Below are positions 9,167 to 16,910 of a stretch of DNA of 37,033 nucleotides, in pieces; position 1 is the first letter of the stretch, and every line of letters starts with the position of its first letter. Position numbers and translations under genes: made by a program. The stretch comes from Burkholderia singularis (GTDB taxonomy: Bacteria > Pseudomonadota > Gammaproteobacteria > Burkholderiales > Burkholderiaceae): NCBI RefSeq assembly GCF_900176645.1, contig NZ_FXAN01000079.1, forward strand, positions 1 to 37,033. Reading direction: 5' to 3'. The notes beneath the pieces were generated by a model. The model did not search any database, was not told where the DNA came from, and saw nothing but the letters and a program-made list of their open reading frames with translations.

Positions 9167-9931
9167 ATGTCTTCCCCCTATGCATTTGCCGCCATCATGG
9201 CGGCATTTCTCTCACTGGGTATCGCGGTCGCCTTCTTCATCTGGCGCCGCAGATACCGCGTTACGCCACCCAGTGTCCCACCGGCCGGCGCAGCAGCGCC
9301 GGTTCTCTCCGCGCCGCCGGTACGCTATCCGCTCGATGACGAATGGGAAGCGCACGCGCCCTATCCCGATCATGCGCTGCACGCCATCCGGCCGGAGGGG
9401 GCCGCGTCTCGACATGCGCCCTCGTTCGACACACGGACTCGCGCGCGCGAGTCATTCGAGTTCGATGACGTCGAGCCGTTCGACCTGGACGAATCCCCAC
9501 CCTTTCGTCGCGCCGACCGACACACGCCGCACGATCCCGATTGCTTTTCGTTTGCGCCGGACACCGCACCCGATTTACATACGCCGACGTCGGACGAGAG
9601 TGCGCCGCGCTGCCCACACTGCCATTCACCGCGCGTCGAAACGCTCAACGTCGCGCGCAAGGCGGTCGGCACGATCGGCAGTGTGGCCGGCGCCACCGGC
9701 GGCATGGCGATGGCGCTGTCTGGAGCCGAAGCCGGTGCGGCGGTCGGCGCGATTGGCGGACCGATCGGCTCAGTGTTCGGTGGATTGGCCGGCGCGGTGA
9801 TCGCCGGCCTGCTCGGCAGTGCCGCTGGCTGCGCGGCCGGCTCCGCCGTCGGTTCTGCCATCGATGACGCCGTTCTCGACAACTACCGGTGCCGATCATG
9901 CGGACACGCCTTCGGCACACAACACGGCTGA
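9167..9931 (+). CDS. Membrane-anchored split zinc-ribbon protein with glycine zipper
   Basis: The 254-aa protein has one N-terminal membrane helix (about 5-25, ending WRRR), a long acidic and proline-rich linker (30-140), and a zinc-ribbon-like cysteine pair CPHC at 149-152. After that comes a glycine/alanine-rich region of about 80 residues with a GxxxG-type glycine-zipper pattern, and a second pair CRSC at 242-245. The two halves of the ribbon are thus separated by an insertion that can enter a membrane. GGAGG lies 4 bases before ATG 9167. It is the first gene of the island's plus-strand block. Function unknown; an integral-membrane sensor or channel-like oligomer is conceivable, but nothing proves it. 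Confidence 0.75.
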   Translation: MSSPYAFAAIMAAFLSLGIAVAFFIWRRRYRVTPPSVPPAGAAAPVLSAPPVRYPLDDEWEAHAPYPDHALHAIRPEGAASRHAPSFDTRTRARESFEFDDVEPFDLDESPPFRRADRHTPHDPDCFSFAPDTAPDLHTPTSDESAPRCPHCHSPRVETLNVARKAVGTIGSVAGATGGMAMALSGAEAGAAVGAIGGPIGSVFGGLAGAVIAGLLGSAAGCAAGSAVGSAIDDAVLDNYRCRSCGHAFGTQHG

Positions 9932-10048
9932 TCGTCGCGCTCGCCGCCTTCGTCGCGACGCTGCGCGTCGTCCGATCGTCATTCGTTCAATCCGATCTGC
10001 CCGGCGTGTGCCGGGCGTTATGCCTTCTTTTTCGAACAGGAGTCTTCA

Positions 10049-11017
10049 ATGCATCTCGTCCAAAACATGGCCTACGTCGGTCAGGAACCCTGGCACGGCC
10101 TCGGCAACAAGCTCGCCCCCAAACAGCCGCTCGACGTCTGGGCACGCGCCGCCGGCATGGACTGGCGAATCGAAGAAGCCGAGGTGCGCTTCGTCGCCGC
10201 CGGCGAACGCAATCTCGGCTCGATCCACGCGTTTCCCGAACAGAAAGTGCTGTACCGCTCGGACAACAAGGCGCCGTTGTCCGTCGTCTCCGCGCGATAT
10301 CAGGTCGTGCAACCCGAAGAGATCCTGGAGTTTTATCGAGACCTGACGGAGATCGGCGGTTTTCAACTCGAGACGGCCGGCGTGTTGAAGGAAGGCCGCA
10401 AGCTCTGGGCGCTGGCGCGCACGGGTCAGTCCGGTTCGCTCAAGGGCAAGGATCAGGTCAACGGTTATCTGCTCTTGGCCACCGCCTGCGACGGAACGTT
10501 GGCCACTACCGCGCAGTTCACGTCGGTGCGCGTCGTCTGCAACAATACCCTGCAGATCGCCCTGGGTAATAGCGCTGGCGCAATCAAAGTCTCACACCGC
10601 TCGCAGTTCGACGCGGCGGCTGTCAAACGCCAGCTCGGCATCGCCGTCTCCACATGGGACGCGTTCATGGTCCGAGCCAAGGCGTTGTCCGAACGCAAGG
10701 TGACCGACTCGGCGGCCGAGGCATTCCTGCGGCGCGTCTTGACCTACTCGACGACCAATCTTCCCGATCGTGAAGCGGTGGCTGTCAACGAGCGCGCGAT
10801 CAAGGCGGTCGGCCAGCTCTACGCCGGACATGGAAAAGGCTCGGATTTGGCTTCGGCGTCGGGTACGGCGTGGGGCCTTCTGAACGCAGTGACAGAGTAT
10901 GTCGATCACCATCGCCGCGCACGCACTGACGATCACCGCCTCGACGCCGCCTGGTTCGGGGCAGGCGCGACATTGAAGCAGAAAGCCTGGGACGAGGCGA
11001 TGAAGCTTGTGGCATGA
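10049..11017 (+). CDS. DUF932 protein
   Basis: The 322-aa protein shows the DUF932 pattern seen on plasmids, phages and ICEs: N-terminal GQEPWHGLGNKL, a central YQVVQPEEILEFYRDL, and FTSVRVVCNNTLQIAL near residues 150-165. The family is of unknown function and commonly sits beside exonuclease and single-strand annealing genes, which is also the case here (YqaJ at 11285). A strong AGGAG precedes ATG 10049 by 6 bases. The stop overlaps the next start (ATGA at 11014-11017), so translation of the two is coupled. Confidence 0.85.
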   Translation: MHLVQNMAYVGQEPWHGLGNKLAPKQPLDVWARAAGMDWRIEEAEVRFVAAGERNLGSIHAFPEQKVLYRSDNKAPLSVVSARYQVVQPEEILEFYRDLTEIGGFQLETAGVLKEGRKLWALARTGQSGSLKGKDQVNGYLLLATACDGTLATTAQFTSVRVVCNNTLQIALGNSAGAIKVSHRSQFDAAAVKRQLGIAVSTWDAFMVRAKALSERKVTDSAAEAFLRRVLTYSTTNLPDREAVAVNERAIKAVGQLYAGHGKGSDLASASGTAWGLLNAVTEYVDHHRRARTDDHRLDAAWFGAGATLKQKAWDEAMKLVA

Positions 11018-11214
11018 CCAAGCCCATACCGCCTCTGGCTGTCGACATGCGCATTCAGATTCCGCGCGGAGCAGGATTACGGTTCGGTGGCCGTTACGCC
11101 ACGATCCTGCAAATCAAGCCCCAGGGTACGACTGTCCACCTCGGAAACGGCAAGCTCGTGACATTCGCGCACGACGCATTGCAAGACGCCCTTCGCCGTA
11201 TCGGTTCCGGATAG
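11014..11214 (+). CDS. Small basic protein coupled to DUF932
   Basis: A 66-aa frame begins at the ATGA overlap with the DUF932 stop. It has a beta-rich pattern (RFGGRYATILQIKPQGTTVHL) that resembles a small SH3/KOW-like fold, but it is not assigned to a family. The overlap and the terminator 22 bases after its stop support it being a real gene at the end of a transcription unit. Function unknown. Confidence 0.65.
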   Translation: MTKPIPPLAVDMRIQIPRGAGLRFGGRYATILQIKPQGTTVHLGNGKLVTFAHDALQDALRRIGSG

Positions 11215-11236
11215 CCCGCGTATCCCCTCACCCCTC

Positions 11237-11268
11237 GCCCGGCCAGAATTGCTCTGCCGGGCTTTTTT
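11237..11268 (+). terminator. Rho-independent terminator
   Basis: GCCCGGC (11237-11243) and GCCGGGC (11256-11262) enclose a 12-base loop, followed by six T residues (11263-11268). It lies between the small DUF932-coupled gene and yqaJ, so the latter either has its own promoter or is reached by read-through. Confidence 0.8.
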
Positions 11269-11284
11269 GTTTTCGGAGCAAACC

Positions 11285-12280
11285 ATGACGACACCTCATC
11301 CTGAACCACCCCGTGCACGTAAGCCCGCACTGAAGCTCGTCAAGACGCAAGAACTGAGTCGCGACGATTGGCTCGCCGTGCGCCGAACCGGCATCGGCGG
11401 ATCGGATGCCGCTGCTGCGGTCGGCCTGAACCCCTACATGAGCACGTTGGAATTGTGGCTCGACAAGACTGGCCGTGCGGACGGCCTGCCCCGCCCCGAT
11501 CCAGACGATACGACGTCGCCCACGTACTGGGGCACGCTGCTCGAACCCATCGTCGCCGCCTCGTACACGAAACAGACCGGCAACCGGGTTCGACGCGTGA
11601 ACGCCGTGCTGCGGCATCCCTCGATCCCCTTCATGTTGGCGAACATTGATCGCGAGATCGTCGGCGTTCCGGACGTACAGATTCTGGAATGTAAAACGGC
11701 CGGCGAGTTCGGTGCGCGGCTCTGGCGAGATGGCGTGCCCGAGTATGTGCAGATCCAGGTGCAGCATCAGTTGGCCGTCACTGGCAAGGCGGCAGCACAC
11801 GTCGCCGTGCTGTTGTGCGGACAGGCGCTCGAAGTGCATCGAATCGATCGCGACGATGCGCTGATCGGGCGCCTGGTCGAACTCGAAGCGCGCTTCTGGC
11901 GATTCGTGGAAACCGATACGCCTCCGCCGGCTGACGGGTCGGAGTCGGCCGACCGTGCGCTGCGGCACCTCTATCCGGGAAATGGCGAAACGGTCGACTT
12001 CAGCGACGACCATCGCCTGTCGTCTGTGTTCGCCGATCTGGTGGCCGTACGTGCCGAGATCGAGACGCGCCAGCAGCTCGAAGCGCAATTCAAGCAAACG
12101 ATCCAGCAGGCCATGGGTGACGCAAACCGGGCCGTATTCCAGACCGGCGCCGTGTCGTTCAAGCGCAGCAAGGATTCGTCTGGCGTCGATCTGGCGCGAC
12201 TGCTGGCCGATCACCCTGAGTTCGAAACGCAGTACGCCATCTCGAAGCCGGGTTCCCGGCGTTTTCTCGTTTCCACCTGA
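11285..12280 (+). CDS. YqaJ-type recombination exonuclease
   Basis: The 331-aa protein begins its conserved domain with WLAVRRTGIGGSDAAAAVGL, the YqaJ signature. The PD-(D/E)XK active site is visible: E in WGTLLEPIVA, then D130 and E135-C-K137 in VPDVQILECKTA. YqaJ and lambda-exonuclease relatives chew one strand of double-stranded DNA ends and work with a single-strand annealing protein in phage and ICE recombination. The partner here would be expected nearby; the cysteine-rich protein at 12559 occupies that position. ATG 11285 has GGAG 6 bases upstream. The extension to 11249 lacks a ribosome site and runs through the terminator. Confidence 0.87.
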   Translation: MTTPHPEPPRARKPALKLVKTQELSRDDWLAVRRTGIGGSDAAAAVGLNPYMSTLELWLDKTGRADGLPRPDPDDTTSPTYWGTLLEPIVAASYTKQTGNRVRRVNAVLRHPSIPFMLANIDREIVGVPDVQILECKTAGEFGARLWRDGVPEYVQIQVQHQLAVTGKAAAHVAVLLCGQALEVHRIDRDDALIGRLVELEARFWRFVETDTPPPADGSESADRALRHLYPGNGETVDFSDDHRLSSVFADLVAVRAEIETRQQLEAQFKQTIQQAMGDANRAVFQTGAVSFKRSKDSSGVDLARLLADHPEFETQYAISKPGSRRFLVST

Positions 12281-12291
12281 TTCCATTCCCC

Positions 12292-12507
12292 ATGACCAAC
12301 CTCGAATGTCTCACGGAGATCATGACGTTCTCGCGATACGGCGCGCTCGCGCAAGCGTTCGTGATGGATGCACTCAGCCAGTACGCGGAGCGCGTTGCGA
12401 CAACACCACCCGATCAGTTGCAAGTCAACCCGATGATCAGTGCTCGCGCCTGGCAGGGCGTCGCCCTGGAAATCCACGCCAAGCTCGAAGCGCATTTTTC
12501 CCGATAG
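12292..12507 (+). CDS. Small conserved-looking island protein
   Basis: The 71-aa frame starts 11 bases after the yqaJ stop. The predicted protein is mostly helical (ALAQAFVMDALSQYAERV) with a central NPMISARAWQGVALEI. There is no clear ribosome site, so it probably depends on coupling to yqaJ. I recognise the shape from ICE/plasmid gene clusters but cannot give a function. Confidence 0.6.
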   Translation: MTNLECLTEIMTFSRYGALAQAFVMDALSQYAERVATTPPDQLQVNPMISARAWQGVALEIHAKLEAHFSR

Positions 12508-12558
12508 CCCGCATCGCTCGCAGTTCTCTTCCCCCCATTTTCTATTTTGAGGACCACC

Positions 12559-13473
12559 ATGCTCAAAGGTCTCGCCATCACGCCGCCCGTTGTCGGGCGA
12601 ATCTCCATTGGGCGCATTGTCGAGAAGAATGGCAAGCGCATTCCCGAAAAGGATGACCAGTTCACCCTCACCACCCAGGTACAGCAACGCGGAGAATGGA
12701 TGCTTCATCCGCTGAACGAGTCGTTGCGCAAGGCTACCTCGGGCAAGTTGCGCGCGATACCAGTGCGTGTGCTGTTCAGTGATCCGGACTTGAACCTGCG
12801 TGCCGAATATTCCCTGTTCGATCGCGATACCGGCCGCCCCGTGTGCGTCGGTAACGGCGAACAGTGTCGACGTGTGACAGACACCGGTATCGAAACCCTC
12901 CCCTGCCCGTCTCCGGATGGCTGCACATTCGGCCGTCAAGGCAATTGCAAGCCTTACGGGCGCTTGAACGTAATCGTCGGTGACGACGATGAGATGGGTT
13001 CGTTCATCCTGCGCACGACGTCATACAACAGCATTCGAACGCTGGCTGCGCGTCTGCACTACTTCCGTGCCGTATCGGGGAATCTGCTCGCCTGTTTGCC
13101 GCTGGAATTGAAGCTGCGCGGTAAGTCGACCACGCAAAGCTACCGGTCGGCGATCTACTACGTTGACCTCGGCGTGCGTTCGGGCAATACGCTCGAACAG
13201 GCCCTGATCGAGGCGAAGGAACTGGATGCGCGCCGCCGTGCCGCCGGCTTTGATCAGGCCGCGCTCGACGCCGCTGCGCGTGCAGGGTTCGCCAACGGCG
13301 CGTTCGAAGACAGTCCCGATGAAACGGCGGCTGTCGCGGAAGAGTTCTATCCAGGTACGACCAACCCCGATACCGGGAACGGTCACACCGACGAAACGAC
13401 CGGAACGCCGCCGTCGACGCTGCGCGACAAGCTCGAACGCAAGGCCGTGCTGCTCGGCGGCAAGGCAGCATGA
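12559..13473 (+). CDS. Cysteine-rich protein, possible Gp3-like recombination directionality factor
   Basis: The 304-aa protein has an N-terminal beta-rich region (LAITPPVVGRISIGRI) and a cysteine cluster at about 87-120 (CVGNGEQC, then CPSPDGC and NCKPYGRLNVIV), which looks metal-binding. Next comes FILRTTSYNSIRTLAARL, then a variable acidic tail. The order cysteine cluster, CKPxxRLxV, then a residue run ending in an aligned helix recalls the Gp3-like directionality factors that partner serine integrases; database annotation of such proteins is usually just metal-binding protein. That link is my inference from pattern. A role as annealing partner of YqaJ is the alternative. Start 12559 has GAGG 6 bases upstream; the TTG at 12547 is less likely. 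Its stop overlaps the next ATG. Confidence 0.6.
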   Translation: MLKGLAITPPVVGRISIGRIVEKNGKRIPEKDDQFTLTTQVQQRGEWMLHPLNESLRKATSGKLRAIPVRVLFSDPDLNLRAEYSLFDRDTGRPVCVGNGEQCRRVTDTGIETLPCPSPDGCTFGRQGNCKPYGRLNVIVGDDDEMGSFILRTTSYNSIRTLAARLHYFRAVSGNLLACLPLELKLRGKSTTQSYRSAIYYVDLGVRSGNTLEQALIEAKELDARRRAAGFDQAALDAAARAGFANGAFEDSPDETAAVAEEFYPGTTNPDTGNGHTDETTGTPPSTLRDKLERKAVLLGGKAA

Positions 13474-14561
13474 GTGCGCGTCGCTGGGCGTTCGTCCTGG
13501 CGGTCGGCGCAACCACCACGGCGCTCTGTCTGTCGGTGCTCGCCGGCTGGCAGCGCGGCGGTACGCTACCTGAACGGCTCATCTGGATTGCCATCGGCAT
13601 GGTGCTCGTCACGAGCGCGCATCTGTTGCCGGCTCTGATCCGGGAGATGCCGATCGTCATTCGAGCCGTAGGTAGCGTGCTATGGGGCGCTTGTCTGCTG
13701 GCGGCATGCTTCGGTCACGCAGTGTTCTTCACTTTAGCCCAGCAGCATGCCGGTGAGCTGCGGGCGGCAACGGTACAGACGACCTCGGTATCGGAGCCTG
13801 CTCGTAGTCTCACGACCGTCATGGCAGAACGCGCGACAGTGACAGCGCAACTCGCGGTCGCGCAGGCGCGTAACTGCATCGGAAACTGTACGACGCTCAG
13901 ATCCCGTCGCGTGACGCTTGCCGCACGACTGGATGCGCTGAACGCCGAAGCCGATGACGTGCGACGCCAGCAGGCCGCAGTGGATCGAGTCACGGCTAAA
14001 CGTGACGCATTACTCGTCGATCCAGTCACGTCGCGACTCGCCGCGTTACTCGGGATCACGGGGGGGCGTGTCGACTTGCTGTCGGGGTTGATGTTTGCCG
14101 CCGTGCTCGAAGGTGTGGCATGCCTGCTATGGACGGTGGCGCTTCGATCGCCGGGAACTGAGGCTGAATCCTCAGCGACCGGCGTCACGTCACCGGCCGT
14201 CGCGACAGTCACGATGACGGGCGACGTGACCGCACCGGTAGTCGCGGCAGTCACGGACGCGACTAATCTCGGCGAGCCGGGGGTCACGCAAGTCATCGGG
14301 AGTCACGCCAGCAAGACCGTTAGTCGCAAGGATGTAGCGCCCCGTCATGAGACGACGCCTCGCAGTCACGCACCACGTGACGGTCCGATCACGCCGTTTC
14401 CCACTGCTCCCATCGACGACCACCTGTCGCAGCTCGTTCGAGACGTAACCGCCGGTTTGGTCCGGCCGACCGTCGCCGACATCAGACGGCATCTGGGCTG
14501 TTCTCAGGCCCGCGCGGCAGAGCTACGTCGGCGGCTCGCTGAACACACATCGACAGCATAA
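13470..14561 (+). CDS. Multi-spanning membrane protein with C-terminal HTH-like domain
   Basis: The 363-aa protein starts in an ATGA overlap with the preceding gene. There are three hydrophobic segments in the first 90 residues, a hydrophilic, coiled-coil-prone stretch (about 95-190), and a fourth hydrophobic segment near 205-225. A low-complexity V/T/A-rich linker (225-320) leads to a C-terminal helix-turn-helix-like end, PTVADIRRHLGCSQARAAEL. Such an arrangement would put a DNA-binding tail in the cytoplasm below a membrane anchor. The part of the gene encoding the coil-to-linker region is dense in the hexamer GTCACG (see the repeat entry). No family recognised; a membrane tether for island DNA is a speculation. 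Confidence 0.7.
   Translation: MSARRWAFVLAVGATTTALCLSVLAGWQRGGTLPERLIWIAIGMVLVTSAHLLPALIREMPIVIRAVGSVLWGACLLAACFGHAVFFTLAQQHAGELRAATVQTTSVSEPARSLTTVMAERATVTAQLAVAQARNCIGNCTTLRSRRVTLAARLDALNAEADDVRRQQAAVDRVTAKRDALLVDPVTSRLAALLGITGGRVDLLSGLMFAAVLEGVACLLWTVALRSPGTEAESSATGVTSPAVATVTMTGDVTAPVVAAVTDATNLGEPGVTQVIGSHASKTVSRKDVAPRHETTPRSHAPRDGPITPFPTAPIDDHLSQLVRDVTAGLVRPTVADIRRHLGCSQARAAELRRRLAEHTSTA
13910..14381. repeat. Cluster of twelve GTCACG motifs
   Basis: GTCACG or its complement starts at 13910, 13989, 14001, 14025, 14184, 14208, 14225, 14250, 14283, 14302, 14365 and 14376. Six copies extend to AGTCACG (13988, 14024, 14207, 14249, 14301, 14364). The copies fall in different codon phases: four AGTCACG read as Val-Thr and two as Ser-His. 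So the conservation is in DNA rather than protein. A random 470-base stretch would hold well under one. This looks like a protein-binding array inside a coding region. Confidence 0.6.
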
Positions 14562-14563
14562 AC

Positions 14564-14588
14564 GGCCGGGCTTCGTGCCCGGCCTTTT
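14564..14588 (+). terminator. Rho-independent terminator
   Basis: GGCCGGGC (14564-14571) and GCCCGGCC (14577-14584) form a perfect 8-bp stem with a TTCGT loop, followed by four T residues. It closes the unit that ends with the membrane/HTH protein, two bases after its stop. Confidence 0.8.
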
Positions 14589-14627
14589 GCTGTCGCTTTC
14601 CCAATCACCTTCCCATCACCATGAAAC

Positions 14628-15434
14628 ATGGAACCGAATACGCTCGTCCCCAGCATCAGCATCGCCAACCTCGCCAACCAGCGCGTCGCCGTCGTCGAGC
14701 GCGTGCGCGCCGCCCTCGACTTGCTCGGCGAAGCCCAACAGCTTGCCAAGGCTGCACATCTCGGCTTCCCGCGACTCGTGCTCGATGAAAGCTACGGCTG
14801 TCGCGGCCGGCCGACCGTTACCGGAGAGTACGCCAAGCGCGACGAAGCCGAAGCCGCTATGGTGCGCATCGTCGACGTGCGCGGCTGGGACTACCTGATG
14901 TCGGAGTCGGGCTTGCGCACCTTCATGGATGCGAAAGCTCGCGACCAGTGGAGTCACCAAATTGCCGAAGGCGACGTGCCCGAATTGACAGCCGCCAACA
15001 TCGAAGCCACCTTCGCGCAGCTCTACGGAGCACGCGACGACATGTTCGAACGCGGCGTGCTGCAATGCTTCCAGCGGCTGTCGTGGGACTACAAGACCAA
15101 TCAGCCTTTCAAGTTCGGCAAGCGCATCATCGTCCGGTATCTGCTCTCGCAAGGTAGCTCCAACTACCACGTGACGAACGAACTGGACGATCTGATGCGA
15201 GTGTTCAGTGTGCTCGATGGCAAGCCGGAGCCGGATCATCGGCATGGCATGTCGGGGCTCATCTCGGACGCGCAGCGCCAACGAAAGACCGAAGCCGAGA
15301 ACGCCTACTTCCACCTGCGCTGGTTCAAAAATGGCAACGGGCACTTGACGTTTTTGCGCCCGGATCTCGTCAAGCAAATGAACAAGATCCTCGCGAAACA
15401 CCATCCGAACGCGCTCGCCTCGGAAGCGCGGTAG
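14628..15434 (+). CDS. DUF4942 protein
   Basis: The 268-aa protein ends with the DUF4942 hallmark AYFHLRWFKNGNGHLTFLRP followed by DLVKQMN. Preceding it are VRGWDYLMSESGLRTFMDA and FQRLSWDYKTNQPFKFGKRI, both usual for this plasmid and ICE family. The function of DUF4942 is not known; some relatives are fused to methyltransferase-like regions, which are absent here. ATG 14628 is used because it opens the frame; the ATG at 14621 is out of frame. The ribosome site is weak. It follows a terminator, so it starts a new unit that likely includes the small genes up to 16692. Confidence 0.8.
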   Translation: MEPNTLVPSISIANLANQRVAVVERVRAALDLLGEAQQLAKAAHLGFPRLVLDESYGCRGRPTVTGEYAKRDEAEAAMVRIVDVRGWDYLMSESGLRTFMDAKARDQWSHQIAEGDVPELTAANIEATFAQLYGARDDMFERGVLQCFQRLSWDYKTNQPFKFGKRIIVRYLLSQGSSNYHVTNELDDLMRVFSVLDGKPEPDHRHGMSGLISDAQRQRKTEAENAYFHLRWFKNGNGHLTFLRPDLVKQMNKILAKHHPNALASEAR

Positions 15435-15488
15435 CACCGGGACGCGTCCTGCGTCTCGTCTTTCCCCAGCTCATTCAGGGACATCGGC

Positions 15489-15534
15489 ATCCGGTTCATC
15501 CGGAGGACCGCACTCGCCCTACAGGAGTCCTGTT
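15489..15534 (+). promoter_or_regulatory. Repeated 5' leader, copy 1
   Basis: This leader shares ATCCGGTTC, CGGAGG, CTCGCCC and CAGGAGT, in order, with bases 15701-15751. The ribosome site lies in the palindrome ACAGGA-G-TCCTGT (15521-15533), so it could be masked in a small hairpin. The shared CCGG...CCGG at the 5' end can also fold. It directly precedes the 41-codon gene at 15535. Confidence 0.4.
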
Positions 15535-15660
15535 ATGTCATCCGTCACGTGCTGCGCCGATCTGCCAACGCATCTTGTTGCGCTGCATTGCGCGGGCGCC
15601 GTCGCGCGCCGCCACGGCTGGCCGGTCTACGACTGCTGTCCGCCGTCCGCAGTGCGTTGA
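15535..15660 (+). CDS. 41-aa cysteine-containing small protein
   Basis: ATG 15535 follows AGGAG (15523-15527) with 7 bases spacing and opens a frame of 41 codons ending at TGA 15658-15660. The predicted product contains two adjacent cysteine pairs (TCCADL near the start and DCCPPS near the end), a further cysteine and two histidines, so metal binding is possible. Support comes from the strong ribosome site and from the leader it shares with the gene at 15752. Function unknown. Confidence 0.45.
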   Translation: MSSVTCCADLPTHLVALHCAGAVARRHGWPVYDCCPPSAVR

Positions 15661-15700
15661 TGACGTTCCGCTGATCTTTTCCACCTTCGATGCGCTCGCT

Positions 15701-15751
15701 ATCCGGTTCTATCGGAGGCCAGCGCTCGCCCATTTTCAGGAGTAGTCCATC
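15701..15751 (+). promoter_or_regulatory. Repeated 5' leader, copy 2
   Basis: It repeats the blocks of the leader at 15489-15534: ATCCGGTTC, CGGAGG, CTCGCCC and CAGGAGT, ending 16 bases before ATG 15752. Differences are small insertions between the blocks. It may be a shared regulatory leader or a footprint of gene duplication. Confidence 0.4.
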
Positions 15752-16051
15752 ATGACGCTACCTTCCACGATCCACGCCGGCCCGCGCTTCAAGCTCGGCC
15801 GCATCTTCGCTACACCCGCCGCGCTGGAAGCGATCACCGACGCGCGTGTTTCGATCGTCGACCTGCTGATCCGCCACGTGTGCGGCGACTGGGGCGATCT
15901 GTCCGAATCCGACCGCGAACAGAATGAGTTGTCGATCGAGGTCGGGCTGCGCTTGCTGTCCAGCTACGTCCTGCCCAGCGGGCAAACCGTCTGGGTCATC
16001 ACCGAATGGGATCGCTCGTCGACGACGTTCCTGTTGCCGGGGGATTACTGA
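15752..16051 (+). CDS. Small conserved plasmid/ICE protein (99 aa)
   Basis: The 99-aa protein has a helical N-terminus and a signature seen in plasmid-borne small proteins: HVCGDWGDL followed by SYVLPSGQTVWVITEWDRSS and a C-terminal TFLLPGDY. Relatives in ICE and plasmid clusters are annotated as hypothetical. A clear CAGGAG lies upstream in the repeated leader. The next gene starts 3 bases after its stop, so the two form a coupled pair. No function can be assigned. Confidence 0.75.
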   Translation: MTLPSTIHAGPRFKLGRIFATPAALEAITDARVSIVDLLIRHVCGDWGDLSESDREQNELSIEVGLRLLSSYVLPSGQTVWVITEWDRSSTTFLLPGDY

Positions 16052-16053
16052 CC

Positions 16054-16692
16054 ATGCTGATCCAGAAATTCCATCCTGGCATCCGGCTCGGTCAGCAGCC
16101 CACACTCGTCACTTCCGGCAATGCGCTGTTCAGCCGCCAAGGCCATTGGGATGGCGGCAGTACATTTCACTGCGTCGCGATGGCGCTCGCCATGCTCGGC
16201 AAGCTGGACGATCCTGTCTACCTGCCGTATCACGCGTCCGGTCCCGAGCAGGTGGTATGGGACGACGCGTGGCCACACTACCTGCACGGACTGACGTTGC
16301 CTGAGCTCGCAAGCTTCATCGCAGAGCTAAACCTCGACGTTCGCCCAGCTATGTGCACGGCCGACGGCGCGGACCTATTGCATTTCGTCCAGCGCGAGTT
16401 ACAAGCCGGTTGGTCGGTCATCATCGGCTGGCAGCAACGTCATCCGGTCAAATGGCGAGCCGCGCTTGTGGTCGGCATGGAGGGGCAACAAAATGGCCGG
16501 ACGTTCGAGCCGCATGCCATGTTGCTGATCGACCCGGCGGGCAATGAGCCGGGGCTCGCCGGATTCAACGCGCGCCTCGACCGAAACGGTAACGCCCCGT
16601 TCCGCCACCGATCGCTTGCGGCTGCTCGGAGTGTGAAATTGCTGGGCGGCGTGTCGATCCGCTCCATTGGCGGCTCAATCGTTGATGCTTGA
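16054..16692 (+). CDS. Cysteine-peptidase-like protein
   Basis: The 212-aa protein has a papain/C39-like layout: C40 in STFHCVAMALAMLG, and H154 in EPHAMLLIDP followed by D159. The middle (residues about 115-140) contains WSVIIGWQQRHPVKWRAALV, which resembles the strand region preceding the histidine. It lacks a signal peptide and has no ABC-transporter fusion, so it is unlike bacteriocin-processing C39 enzymes. It is coupled to the 99-aa gene upstream. The start at ATG 16054 is chosen since the upstream extension overlaps the previous gene fully. Proteolytic activity is unproven; a transglutaminase-like fold is the alternative. Confidence 0.5.
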   Translation: MLIQKFHPGIRLGQQPTLVTSGNALFSRQGHWDGGSTFHCVAMALAMLGKLDDPVYLPYHASGPEQVVWDDAWPHYLHGLTLPELASFIAELNLDVRPAMCTADGADLLHFVQRELQAGWSVIIGWQQRHPVKWRAALVVGMEGQQNGRTFEPHAMLLIDPAGNEPGLAGFNARLDRNGNAPFRHRSLAAARSVKLLGGVSIRSIGGSIVDA

Positions 16693-16910
16693 TCTCGCAC
16701 GGGCGTCGCTGCGCTTGCACGGCGATGCCCGACCACTCCTCAGGTAACGGCAACGCACACCCCAAAAGAGTCGATCGCTCAACGCAGCAACCAGTTGAGT
16801 CCGCAACCCATTGCGGCCAGTCAAGTTTTCGAAATGCGGACTTTCAAGGCTCTGGTTCAGCGGCGGGCCGCGTAGAGTACCGTTCGCTGCAACGGATTCT
16901 CAGACACTGG

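Noticed and set aside
8967..9800. Plus-strand open frame overlapping the zinc-ribbon gene
   Set aside because: Low-complexity Arg/Ser/Pro translation, no ribosome site, and the frame at 9167 has clear motifs and GGAGG.
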